Assembly: GCA_030642005.1 (NCBI GenBank)
Contig: DAOWOP010000062.1
Coordinates: 1 to 13,423 of the forward strand
Reading direction: 5' to 3'
DNA: 13,423 bases
Source of the DNA: Planctomycetales bacterium
GTDB taxonomy: Bacteria; Planctomycetota; Phycisphaerae; SM23-33
Position 1 is the stretch's first letter. The number at the start of each line of letters is the position of its first letter. The position numbers and the translations under genes are program-made. Below are positions 1 to 6,876 of this stretch, one piece after another. The notes beneath the pieces are model-generated. The model had not been told where the DNA came from and did no database searches. It saw only the letters and a list, made by a program, of their open reading frames with translations.

Positions 1-2623
1 GGAACCGCTTGGCCTGCCGGAAATAGGCCGAAGCGCCGTTGTAATCTTCACGGTTCATGGCTTCATTGCCCAGCACCTTCTGTTGCTCGTAGCGGATTTG
101 CTTGATGATCTGTTCGACCTCCGGCGTACCGCGGACATCCTTTGCCGCCTCGGCCCTTACGAGGGCTTCGTTCAGATCGCGGGCTTTAAGGGCCTTTTCA
201 GCAGCGGCAAATTGTTCGGCATAGGTGCGGTCCTGCCTGAGTCGTTCCAGCCTGGCGTCAACCTCGGCCGATGCAGCCGGTTTTATCCGCATGGCCTTAT
301 TGTAGGCGGCTTCGGCCTGTGCCCATTCGCCCTTGACGCGATGGGCTTCAGCCACATTCAGTTCGATGTGATAACGGCAATCCGTTATCTTGCCGCGCAA
401 TTCCGCATCGGCCGACAGTTCTCCGGCGGCTTCGTATTTCTCCAACGCCGCTTCGTATTTCTTCTGCTTGAACAACCCGTCGCCCTGTCCCAGCAGCGAC
501 CTGTACTTCTCTTTCTGGAGTATCTTTTTCAACTCGGTTTCAACTTCGGAAGAGGCTTGGTAAGACTGCGCCTTTTTGAGTTCCCGTTCGGCATCTTTCA
601 TCCGGTTGGCGGCCAGGTGCTGTCGGCCCAACCGGAGGTGGTGATCGTGCCTCAACTGTCGGGCCTTGGGCAGTAAAGACTTGGCCTGGTCGGGCTTTAT
701 TGTAGCGGCCTTTTCGTAGGCGGCTGCGGCAATAAGCAAGTTGCCGGCCTTTTCGGCTTTTTGGGCCTCGGCTATCGCGGCGGAGTAGTTCGTTTCGACT
801 CGCAGTGCGGTTTTTTTCTTCTCGGCCTCTTGCTTGAGGATTGAGTACACCTCCGGCGTCAGTGCCGCCTTGGCGGTTTCCAGCACGGCCAGGGCTTTAT
901 CCCACGCCCTGATTGCGTTGTCGGCGTCACCGTTTCTCGCCAGTTCTTCGCCCCTGCTGATGTACAGCCGGTATTCGCCCTGCTTCCTTATTACGCTGAT
1001 GTCCTGCTGGATCGCCTGAATCTCGGCAACCTGCTCGCTGGAAATCGCCAGCTGGCCGGCGTCCTTGAGTATCTTCCGGGCTTGCTCCAGTTCACCGCCG
1101 GCAATGGCCTCCTTCGCCCGGTTTATTGCCATAACGTACTGCCGGCGATTGTCCAGGTCGGCTTTCATCTCCCGCAAATCCTGTTCGATCCTCTGCGTCC
1201 ACTTGTACAACCCGCCCCGGCTTCGCTGCAGATGCTTCGTCAACTTATCGGCAAGTTCAAATTGCGCATAGGCGGTGGTCCAGTCGGCTTCCAGCGCTGC
1301 CAGACGGGCCAGACAGAAATATTCCATAACCTCGGCCTGCCCGGCCACCACCTGGCGGGAGTACTGCTTCCTGGTACGAATGGTCTTGAATGCCTCCATC
1401 GCGGCGGCGTAACCGGCCTTTTTCTCGGCCGGGGTCTCCGCCTTGGCGGCGGCTTTATACTTATTCTCCGCCAGGCGGTAGTCTGTCTGCGCCTGTTCGC
1501 GAATCTTCTGCTGCTGCTGCCTGTCCACCACCAAGTACACCATCAGTCCGACTATAACGACCCCGACAATCGTTCCGGCAATCGCGAGTTTTTTACGGAG
1601 CGACATCGGCTCTTTGGGAATTTCGGCGGTAATCGGCTCTGATTCGGCGTCCCGCATCGGCTGGGACTGGTTTTCCTGCCCGGCGGCGACAGACCGCTTT
1701 TTCCTGTAACGTTTGCGTGGTCGCTGGGCGTGCGGTGAAAAATTCGCTCGAATCTTCCTGCCTAACTCCTCGATATTCGTAAAGCGGTCGTCCGGGTCCT
1801 TGGCAAGCATCTTCGCCACCATTACCGAAAGCGCCTTCGGAACACTGGGATTAATCTCGTTCAGCGGCGGGGCCGTCTGTTCCGGCGAAGAATGCCACTT
1901 CATCCATCGCAGCGCCTCGCTGTGGCGATCGCGCACAACGTCGTGGAACACTTCGTTGAATTTCTCCCGCCCGGCAAGCATCTCATAGGCGATCATTCCC
2001 AGCGAGTAGATGTCCGCCCGCCCATCGGCCTGACCGCCGGCGAACAGTTCAGGGGCCATGTATTTAGTCGTCCCCAACCTCATTGATACGGCGGCACCGG
2101 CCTTGGCCGCTACGCCGAAATCGGTAATCTTTACCTTCAACCTCTCGCCGACGATGATGTTTCCAGGCTTGATGTCGCGGTGGACTATCCCCGCACGGTG
2201 TATGGCCGTAAGCCCGGCGGCGATCCGCCAGATAATCTGGAGAACGGCTGTCGGATCTATCGGGCCGGGATGACCCGCGAGCGTCGTCTCAATGGTGCTC
2301 CCTTCCACAAATTCCATAACGACGAACAGCCCGCCGCCTTCTTCCATCAATTCGTAGATTGTAACGACCTGTTCACATCCCAGGCCGGCCAATTGGCGGG
2401 CTACCTCGCGGAACCGCTGTGTGAATTTCTCTTCACCCGCCAGTTGCGGGACCACCTGCTTTATCGCGACGTATCGGTCCAGCAGGGAATCGTAACCTTT
2501 ATAGACGATGGATTGTCCGCCCGATCCCAGCCGCTCGACGATCTTGTATTTGCCGAGTTTTGCGCCCGCCGGCAGGACGCCGGAAAGGTCGCCGGTGTTG
2601 CTGTTTGAGCCTTCCTGATTCAT
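1..2623 (-). CDS. Hanks-type Ser/Thr protein kinase with TM anchor and TPR-like tail (3' end outside window)
   Basis: Reading leftward from the ATG at 2623 the frame stays open for 874 codons to the window edge, so the C-terminus is missing. Residues about 26-290 form a complete eukaryotic-like kinase domain: glycine loop GSGGQS (33-38), ATP-binding Lys55 in VAIK, helix-C Glu73, catalytic HRDIKPGN (148-155, Asp150), DFG (168-170) and APE (190-192). A basic stretch (about 310-320) precedes a single hydrophobic segment at about 345-367. The remaining 500 residues are Ala/Lys/Glu-rich helices with several TPR-like units, for example KKYEAALEKYEAA (about 717) and AEAAYNKAMRIKP (about 764). By family knowledge it phosphorylates Ser/Thr in the cytoplasm while the tail faces outside and may sense or bind a partner; the substrate is unknown. 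A weak GGA lies about 9 nt before the ATG. Kinase identity is certain; the TPR call is by eye. Confidence 0.95.
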   Translation of the reverse strand, partial: MNQEGSNSNTGDLSGVLPAGAKLGKYKIVERLGSGGQSIVYKGYDSLLDRYVAIKQVVPQLAGEEKFTQRFREVARQLAGLGCEQVVTIYELMEEGGGLFVVMEFVEGSTIETTLAGHPGPIDPTAVLQIIWRIAAGLTAIHRAGIVHRDIKPGNIIVGERLKVKITDFGVAAKAGAAVSMRLGTTKYMAPELFAGGQADGRADIYSLGMIAYEMLAGREKFNEVFHDVVRDRHSEALRWMKWHSSPEQTAPPLNEINPSVPKALSVMVAKMLAKDPDDRFTNIEELGRKIRANFSPHAQRPRKRYRKKRSVAAGQENQSQPMRDAESEPITAEIPKEPMSLRKKLAIAGTIVGVVIVGLMVYLVVDRQQQQKIREQAQTDYRLAENKYKAAAKAETPAEKKAGYAAAMEAFKTIRTRKQYSRQVVAGQAEVMEYFCLARLAALEADWTTAYAQFELADKLTKHLQRSRGGLYKWTQRIEQDLREMKADLDNRRQYVMAINRAKEAIAGGELEQARKILKDAGQLAISSEQVAEIQAIQQDISVIRKQGEYRLYISRGEELARNGDADNAIRAWDKALAVLETAKAALTPEVYSILKQEAEKKKTALRVETNYSAAIAEAQKAEKAGNLLIAAAAYEKAATIKPDQAKSLLPKARQLRHDHHLRLGRQHLAANRMKDAERELKKAQSYQASSEVETELKKILQKEKYRSLLGQGDGLFKQKKYEAALEKYEAAGELSADAELRGKITDCRYHIELNVAEAHRVKGEWAQAEAAYNKAMRIKPAASAEVDARLERLRQDRTYAEQFAAAEKALKARDLNEALVRAEAAKDVRGTPEVEQIIKQIRYEQQKVLGNEAMNREDYNGASAYFRQAKRF

Positions 2624-2668
2624 AATTTCAAATCCAATATCCTGACACTCATGACACTATCGAAGCAA

Positions 2669-2926
2669 AGAAGAAAGATAGCGGGATTTCAGGGATTACC
2701 GGATTATAGGGATTTTCTTTAAATTACTTTTTCCAGTAATCCTGTAATCCCCATAATCCTGCTATTCTGTCTGTTTCTTCTTCTTCTCACAAAATCAAAA
2801 TCCCCACAATCCTATAATCCCCATAATCCCGCTATTCTGTCTGTTTCTTCTTCTTCTCACAAAATCAAAATCCCCACAATCCTATAATCCCCATAATCCC
2901 GCTATTCTGTCTGTTTCTTCTTCTTC
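2669..2926. repeat. GGGATTA/GAAGAA intergenic repeat: 70-bp tandem units plus an inverted copy
   Basis: This fills the 316-bp gap between the kinase and the tadE-like gene. A 70-bp unit starting GCTATTCTGT occurs at 2761, 2831 and (partly) 2901, with a diverged part-copy before 2761. Each unit has a TTCTTCTTCTTC tract, an AAAATC segment and several AATCCC/ATAATCCC words. At 2669-2716 the same words appear in the opposite orientation (AGATAGCGGGATTT, then GGATTATAGGGATTTT), so the region could fold on itself. Read in the direction of tadE transcription, the array begins within about 15 nt after the tadE-like stop. No open frame with protein-like content is present. The minus strand of the inverted copy holds an exact TATAAT (2703-2708) about 80 nt upstream of the kinase ATG, but no good -35 box. 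Confidence 0.9.
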
Positions 2927-2939
2927 CATCGAATCCAAT

Positions 2940-3863
2940 TCACTGTCCCACATAGATGGGAAACTGTTCCACGTCTATCTCGTCCTCGACGCCCTGATTG
3001 GTCAGGGCGTATGTAACGTCAATTGTCGTCGCGTAATGGCCTGGCGCACCCGGCAGTTCCCCGCCGCCGGCAAGACTGAAAACCATGCCGGCATACGGGA
3101 CCGACAGGTACAGCATGTGCCTGACCTGCACGCTGATTGTCTCGTGGTCGCCGTAAGCGCCCCCGCCGGCCGGGTCAGACAGCGATACCTCGGTGAAATT
3201 CCAGGCATACTGGTACTTCCCCACCAGCATCGTCTGCACCCAGTTTGGCGCGGAAGAGCCGTAAAGTTGCCAGAACTTCTCAAACCCTTCCTGGATCACC
3301 GCCGCGCCGCCGGGGTCCATGCCGCCAAGACCCTCCTTGCCGGCGGATACCGGCATCACCGCATAAACAGCCGCCGAACGGATGCGATGAAACTTGGCCG
3401 AGAATTCCGGCAATGCTAACACGTTCCTCGGCTCACCGTACGAGAGGTTCTCCGGAATCCGCACAATGGCCGAGCGGGCGGCGGCGTAGGCGGCGTGATG
3501 AACCGCCAGGTTCCCCGCCACCAGCAACATCGATTGGATCATCACCAGCACGATCATCAATGCAAAGGGAAACAGCAGGGCGAACTCGATAGCGGCTGTG
3601 CCGGCTTCGGCCGGTCGGGGACGGCCTTTTCGCCGCGTTCGCCCCAGACGCCAGGCGGCTCCGGTAAGAATGTACAGCCCCACCAGACAGACCAATGAAG
3701 CCGCACCGGCGTAAAGGGAAAATCGGCTGCGGAAGCACCGCCCCACCCAGCCGTTGTCGAGCGAGACAAGGGCCCAGCCGGCGCAGATCAGCACCACCGC
3801 GACGACAATTACCGTCGCGGAAACTGAAAGCCCCATTCTCCGCTCTTGTCGGTTCTGTTCCAT
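2940..3863 (-). CDS. TadE-like pseudopilin with two extra N-terminal membrane segments
   Basis: Last gene of the Tad-like operon. From ATG 3863 it encodes 307 residues. The TadE signature is GTAAIEFALLFPFALM (about 88-103, Glu93), running into a membrane helix to about 117. Two further hydrophobic segments come before it (about 15-34 and 50-71), which is unusual because TadE proteins normally begin close to the signature helix. The roughly 190-residue C-terminal part lies outside the membrane and matches nothing I recognise. TadE-type proteins are minor pseudopilins needed for Flp pilus assembly. The frame stays open up to 3950, but that start would overlap the prepilin peptidase gene by 40 nt. 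ATG 3863 has AGGTG about 8 nt upstream; ATG 3836 is another possibility. It lies 47 nt after the peptidase gene. The family call is good; the specific role is inferred. Confidence 0.8.
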   Translation of the reverse strand: MEQNRQERRMGLSVSATVIVVAVVLICAGWALVSLDNGWVGRCFRSRFSLYAGAASLVCLVGLYILTGAAWRLGRTRRKGRPRPAEAGTAAIEFALLFPFALMIVLVMIQSMLLVAGNLAVHHAAYAAARSAIVRIPENLSYGEPRNVLALPEFSAKFHRIRSAAVYAVMPVSAGKEGLGGMDPGGAAVIQEGFEKFWQLYGSSAPNWVQTMLVGKYQYAWNFTEVSLSDPAGGGAYGDHETISVQVRHMLYLSVPYAGMVFSLAGGGELPGAPGHYATTIDVTYALTNQGVEDEIDVEQFPIYVGQ

Positions 3864-3910
3864 CAATCGCACCTGTCGTTTAGCCGTCGTCGGTACGACG
3901 ACGCACCAAA

Positions 3911-4480
3911 CTAAACACCTAGAACCATCGCGATAAAGGTCCCGAGGCACAATGCCACAGCCACCGGAACCGTCGGGCTTTCAGGCCCGGTCGGATCGGC
4001 CGGTTTGACGCCCGGCAAAATCAGCAATACAACAGTGTGCCAGACCCTCCGCACAGTCCGGCGGATAATCCGCCTGCGAACCATTACCACCACGGCCATC
4101 AGGCCCGCGATTACGAAGCCGAACAGCATCGCTCCGATAGCGAGCCTCCACCCGCCCAGCGCGCCGACAGCGCCCATTAATTTCGCATCTCCCCCGCCGA
4201 TTCCGCCGGCAAGCCAGCATAGAAGCAGCGGGAAAAAGCCGACGGCAAAGCCTCCCAAGGCTCCGGCCAGTCCCATATGTTCGCCGCCGTTAATAAAACC
4301 CTCACCTGCGGCATAACCAGCCACAGCGTGCCCGACCAGGCCAAGAAGTATCGCCGGATACGTCAGCCAGTTGGGAACCTTGCCACAGCGCAGATCGACA
4401 ACGGCGGCGGCTACTACCAGTACGGCAATCGCCGCGACCGACCACAGACCTGCACCAGGCGGGACAATCTCGGACAGCAT
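3911..4480 (-). CDS. tadV: Prepilin peptidase, A24/CpaA (TadV) type
   Basis: Membrane aspartyl protease expected to cut the leader from the Flp-like pilins and TadE-like protein of this operon. The 189-residue protein has about six hydrophobic segments. It carries both hallmarks of family A24: the first Asp in VVDLRCGKVPN (Asp29) and the second in GGGDAKLM (Asp98, the GxGD-type motif). It lacks the N-terminal zinc-cysteine/methylase domain of PilD-type enzymes, which fits the short CpaA/TadV class. The start is 18 nt after the Flp stop, with GGTGAG upstream. A long basic loop (about 134-146, rich in Arg) separates the last helices. tadV and cpaA are alternative names for this class; I use tadV because of the Tad context. 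Confidence 0.88.
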   Translation of the reverse strand: MLSEIVPPGAGLWSVAAIAVLVVAAAVVDLRCGKVPNWLTYPAILLGLVGHAVAGYAAGEGFINGGEHMGLAGALGGFAVGFFPLLLCWLAGGIGGGDAKLMGAVGALGGWRLAIGAMLFGFVIAGLMAVVVMVRRRIIRRTVRRVWHTVVLLILPGVKPADPTGPESPTVPVAVALCLGTFIAMVLGV

Positions 4481-4498
4481 GATAATAACTCACCCGCC

Positions 4499-4702
4499 CT
4501 ACGGCGCCGGAACGCCCTGATCGGCCTCGCCGCGAATCTGGTTCAGCATATCGGTAGCCCACTCGCCGATATACTGCCTGAAAGCAATCAGCAGCCCCAG
4601 CAGGGGCAGGACAATCGCGGCAATAATGAGCAGCTTCTCCAGCCCTTCGGCGCCTCGCTGGTCCGAATGAAGCCGCTTCGCTATTTTCCATAAGACTTTC
4701 AT
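4499..4702 (-). CDS. flp: Flp-type pilin (small prepilin)
   Basis: A 67-residue protein with the layout of an Flp/Fap pilin: a short basic leader (residues 1-17, ending DQRG), a hydrophobic helix (about 23-42, LLIIAAIVLPLLGLLIAF) and a short polar tail. Cleavage after Gly17 would place Glu22 at +5, as in Flp pilins. Position +6 is Lys, not the usual Tyr, so the match to the G/xxxxEY signature is incomplete. After cleavage about 50 residues remain. It would be the pilus subunit, pushed out by TadA after processing by the neighbouring peptidase. AGGGA about 9 nt before the ATG supports the start. It lies 52 nt after a second Flp-like gene and 18 nt before the peptidase gene. It could instead be a minor pilin. 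Confidence 0.75.
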   Translation of the reverse strand: MKVLWKIAKRLHSDQRGAEGLEKLLIIAAIVLPLLGLLIAFRQYIGEWATDMLNQIRGEADQGVPAP

Positions 4703-4754
4703 ACTCTTGTTCCCTGGGCCAGTTATCTTTTGCTTCCCGTCCGTACCTGACCCG

Positions 4755-4967
4755 TTACGGGAAAGGAAGCGTTTCCATAAACGTTACCATCCGATAGTGC
4801 GCCACAAGCAGATTCAGGCACACAACAATAATAAAATACATCGGCAGCGCCACCGCCGCCAGCACAAGCACCCATTCAACGGTCGCCTGACCGGCGTCGT
4901 CGGAAAAGATTTTTTTTGAAAGCGCGAAACCGCAAGCGGTTCGATTCTGTAACATCAGGGCGCTCAT
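4755..4967 (-). CDS. Second Flp/TadE-like small prepilin
   Basis: A 70-residue protein with leader MSALML to DDAG (1-26), then QATVEWVLVLAAVALP and a long hydrophobic helix (about 30-53). Cleavage after Gly26 puts Glu31 at +5 and Trp32 at +6, so it resembles Flp and TadE signatures (the ATxE core) but again lacks the Tyr. Its ATG overlaps the tadA stop in an ATGA arrangement, which suggests translational coupling with the ATPase. It is about as long as an Flp pilin and clearly different from the other small pilin of the locus. Whether it is the major subunit, a minor pilin or a short TadE-type pseudopilin cannot be told from sequence. Confidence 0.7.
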   Translation of the reverse strand: MSALMLQNRTACGFALSKKIFSDDAGQATVEWVLVLAAVALPMYFIIVVCLNLLVAHYRMVTFMETLPFP

Positions 4968-6064
4968 TCGAAAATCTCCCGCGTCAGTTCCATCTGCTTC
5001 CGCAGGACGCGAACCCGCGGATCGTCGGCGAAAACGGATTTAGCGCCCGTCCAGACCAGTTCGCCCACACTCAAGTCGGACTTCTCATCCAGTTGATACG
5101 TGAACATATCGGCGATGCTATACCGGCCGTCATCGTCCAGCGGAAGGACTTCGGCGATATGCGTTACCGCCCTTCGGCCGTCGCTGAACCGCGTTACCTG
5201 GACCATCACGTCTATCGCCGATGCCACCTGGGCGCGCAGCGCGTGCAGCGGCAGGTTCACGTTCGACATCATGCACAGCGTCTCCATCCGGCCCAGCGCG
5301 TCAAGGGGGTTGTCCGCGTGAAGCGTGCTCATCGAGCCGGCGTGGCCTGAGGTCATCGCCTGGATAATTTCCAGCGCTTCTCCGCCGCGGCATTCGCCGA
5401 TGATGATCCGGTCGGGTCTGAGCCGGAGCGACGAACGGAACAGGTCACGGATTGCCACCTCGCCTCGCCCGTAACGGTCGGCGCTGCGCGACTCCAGCGT
5501 AATCAGGTGGTCCTGCTGAAGGTTGAGTTCGGCTGAATCCTCGATCACCACTATCCGCTGGTGATTGGGAATGAAGCCGCTGAGAACGTTCAGCAGGCAG
5601 GTCTTGCCGGACGACGTCCCGCCGGCCACCAGCAGGTTCTTCTCGCCCAGCACGCAGATTCGCAGATATTCCATCACCTGGTGAGTCCAAGAACCGAGTT
5701 TGACGAGGTGCTCGGCGTCGAACATGACCTTGGCGAATTTCCGAATGGTCATGGTCGTGCCGCGCCGGCTGAGCGGGGAAAGGATTACGTGTACGCGCGA
5801 GCCGTCCGGCAAGCGGGAATCCTGAAGCGGATGCTCGGCCGTCAGACGCTTGCCCGTGAACTGAAGGATGTTGTTGACCGCAGCGGTAAAGGCCTCTTCG
5901 CTGTCGAACTTCGCATCGGTCCTGACCAGTTTGCCGTTCTTCTCAATGTATATCTCGTCGGGCGTGTTAATCATAATCTCGGAGACCGTCGGGTCGGCCA
6001 GGAACGGCGCAACCGGGGCGAGGAAATGATTGATTGTTACCGAAAATATATCTGATCGAGCCAT
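4964..6064 (-). CDS. tadA: TadA/CpaF-type secretion ATPase
   Basis: Cytoplasmic hexameric ATPase of the type II/IV secretion superfamily that powers Flp pilus assembly. Numbering from ATG 6064 (366 residues): an N-terminal domain with VSEIMINTPDEIYIEKNGK (about 27-45), as in CpaF proteins; Walker A GGTSSGKT (148-155, Lys154); the acidic Walker B-like segment RIIIGECRGGEA (Glu224); and the His-box STLHADNP (His249). I prefer ATG 6064 because GGAGG lies about 9 nt upstream. The frame extends to a GTG at 6142, but those 26 residues look non-conserved. First gene of a five-gene minus-strand operon, followed by a 4-nt overlap with a pilin gene. The TadB/TadC membrane partners are not encoded here. 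The family call is near certain; naming it tadA rests on the pilin neighbours. Confidence 0.93.
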   Translation of the reverse strand: MARSDIFSVTINHFLAPVAPFLADPTVSEIMINTPDEIYIEKNGKLVRTDAKFDSEEAFTAAVNNILQFTGKRLTAEHPLQDSRLPDGSRVHVILSPLSRRGTTMTIRKFAKVMFDAEHLVKLGSWTHQVMEYLRICVLGEKNLLVAGGTSSGKTCLLNVLSGFIPNHQRIVVIEDSAELNLQQDHLITLESRSADRYGRGEVAIRDLFRSSLRLRPDRIIIGECRGGEALEIIQAMTSGHAGSMSTLHADNPLDALGRMETLCMMSNVNLPLHALRAQVASAIDVMVQVTRFSDGRRAVTHIAEVLPLDDDGRYSIADMFTYQLDEKSDLSVGELVWTGAKSVFADDPRVRVLRKQMELTREIFE

Positions 6065-6179
6065 AATTACCGCCTCCGAACCGCCGGGATGCCCAGGTAA
6101 CCAAACCGAGGCGTCAAGCGATCCCTCTGTATTGTTAAACACGCCAAAGGCTGTAAATAGTCGCTTCTATCCTTATTTA

Positions 6180-6208
6180 AGTGTACATCGGCACGATAAG
6201 TCAGGCAA
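6180..6208 (-). promoter_or_regulatory. Candidate sigma70-type promoter for the tad operon
   Basis: On the minus strand TTGCCT (-35, plus positions 6203-6208) and TACACT (-10, 6180-6185) are separated by exactly 17 nt. Each box matches the E. coli consensus at 4 of 6 positions. Transcription would start near 6173, leaving a leader of about 110 nt before the tadA ATG at 6064. It lies in the only sizeable gap before the operon. Prediction by eye. Confidence 0.4.
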
Positions 6209-6237
6209 GTTGAATATCACTACCAGCCAAACGACAC

Positions 6238-6266
6238 GTGCAAGATAACCGGGACTATGATAGAAT
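6238..6266 (+). promoter_or_regulatory. Weak candidate promoter for tRNA-Ser
   Basis: TAGAAT (6261-6266, 5 of 6 matches to TATAAT) lies 22 nt before the tRNA, overlapping a second -10-like word, TATGAT (6257-6262). The hexamer 17 nt upstream of TAGAAT, GTGCAA, is a poor -35 (3 of 6). The position suits transcription starting a little before the mature tRNA 5' end. Confidence 0.28.
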
Positions 6267-6288
6267 CCGTTACTGACTTCTAAACACT

Positions 6289-6373
<85 letters not shown>

Positions 6374-6414
6374 AGTTGACTGGCCGAGTTTTAAAAAAAC
6401 TCGGCCAGTCAACT
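6374..6414. terminator. Perfect 19-bp palindrome after tRNA-Ser (possible terminator)
   Basis: The arms 6374-6392 and 6396-6414 are exact reverse complements with a 3-nt AAA loop. The core is a GC-rich GACTGGCCGAG segment topped by A/T pairs. It starts immediately at the tRNA 3' end, where a transcription stop or processing hairpin is expected. No T-run follows on the plus strand, so it does not fit a standard intrinsic terminator. The arm word TTGACTGGC recurs alone at 6479-6487. Confidence 0.55.
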
Positions 6415-6417
6415 AGA

Positions 6418-6527
6418 GCAGGAGAAAGGAGATAGTAGAGAGTAGAAATAGCAGCTGACGTCGCCACTGCTTGTGGACTTGACTGGCGGAATAAGGGCTT
6501 TCTCCTGCGGTCCCCTTTCTACTATCT
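6418..6527. repeat. Nested short inverted repeats upstream of the gene relic
   Basis: GCAGGAGAAAG (6418-6428) is exactly inverted at 6498-6508, and AGATAGTA in the left part is inverted as TACTATCT at 6520-6527. The stretch between (about 6445-6490) has no protein-like frame and no tRNA or rRNA features. A TTGACTGGC copy of the neighbouring palindrome arm sits at 6479-6487. This may be the degraded edge of a mobile or repeat element, or the untranslated leader of the relic at 6535. Confidence 0.5.
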
Positions 6528-6534
6528 ATTTTTT

Positions 6535-6714
6535 ATGGAATCGGGCATGGCGTTTCTCTTCGGGAAACTTGATGTTTATCAGAAGGCCGTTGTCGATACG
6601 ATTAAGGAGCACCGAGCACAGACGATCAGTTACTTAAAAGCCTCCGGGTTACCCTTGGCTCTGCTGATAAATTTTGACTCGGCCTCGTTGCAAATCAGGA
6701 GATTCGAAAATTAA
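6535..6714 (+). pseudogene. 59-codon chimeric relic: four-helix-bundle N-terminus joined to GxxExxY-like C-terminus
   Basis: ATG 6535 to TAA 6714 is a small intact frame. Residues 1-23, notably FGKLDVYQKAV (9-19), resemble the start of S23/four-helix-bundle proteins (TIGR02436 type, usually about 120 residues), which often open with F-E-K-L-D-V-Y-Q-K-A. The second half (about 24-59), with QTISYLKASGLPLALLINF, resembles the C-terminus of GxxExxY (PD-(D/E)XK-like) proteins, whose last helix and strand read like QLLNYLK-SG--LGLLINF. The ends of two unrelated families seem joined, with both cores missing, so I read it as a deletion or recombination product and a pseudogene. A short translated protein cannot be excluded. 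No clear ribosome site is seen before the ATG. The comparison is from memory of these families. Confidence 0.6.
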
Positions 6715-6876
6715 ATGAATCCCTATAATCTCACTCTCTTTCTTTTTCTTCTTCTTTTTCTTCTTTTTCAGCAAAAATAAAAATCCCTGTAATCCAGTAA
6801 TCCCTATAATCCCGCTATCTTTCCTTTTCTTCTTCTTCTTTCTCTTCTTCAAACAAGATTACAATCCCGCTATCTT
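6715..6876. repeat. GGGATTA/GAA repeat array between relic and hydrolase
   Basis: Two partial units of about 80-90 bp, each made of AATCCCTATAAT plus a long CTT/TTC-rich tract (6730-6770 and 6822-6851), followed by a third AATCCCGCTATCTT word at 6863-6876 that repeats 6808-6821 exactly (14 nt). The same words make up the array at 2669-2926. The left edge begins just after the TAA of the relic; the right edge runs into the last codons of the hydrolase gene and supplies its TAG. The Lys-rich minus-strand frame across the tracts is low complexity and not a gene. Confidence 0.88.

Noticed and set aside
83..676. Plus-strand frame of 197 codons
   Set aside because: It lies antisense to the kinase tail, whose frame is continuous with clear TPR-like content.
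2736..2926. Possible CRISPR array (70-bp repeats)
   Set aside because: The units are contiguous tandem copies with no unique spacers, and no cas genes are nearby.
3864..3950. Longer N-terminus for the TadE-like protein from 3950
   Set aside because: It would overlap the peptidase gene by 40 nt and adds a Cys/Arg-rich segment; ATG 3863 has a better ribosome site.
5561..6055. Plus-strand frame opposite tadA
   Set aside because: It is antisense to the Walker A and N-terminal parts of the ATPase, with no recognisable domain.
6065..6142. Longer tadA starting at GTG 6142
   Set aside because: ATG 6064 has GGAGG at proper spacing, and the extra 26 residues are low in family-like content.
6649..6852. 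Lys-rich minus-strand frame (KKKKKRK and similar)
   Set aside because: It only translates the GAA/AAG tracts of the repeat array.
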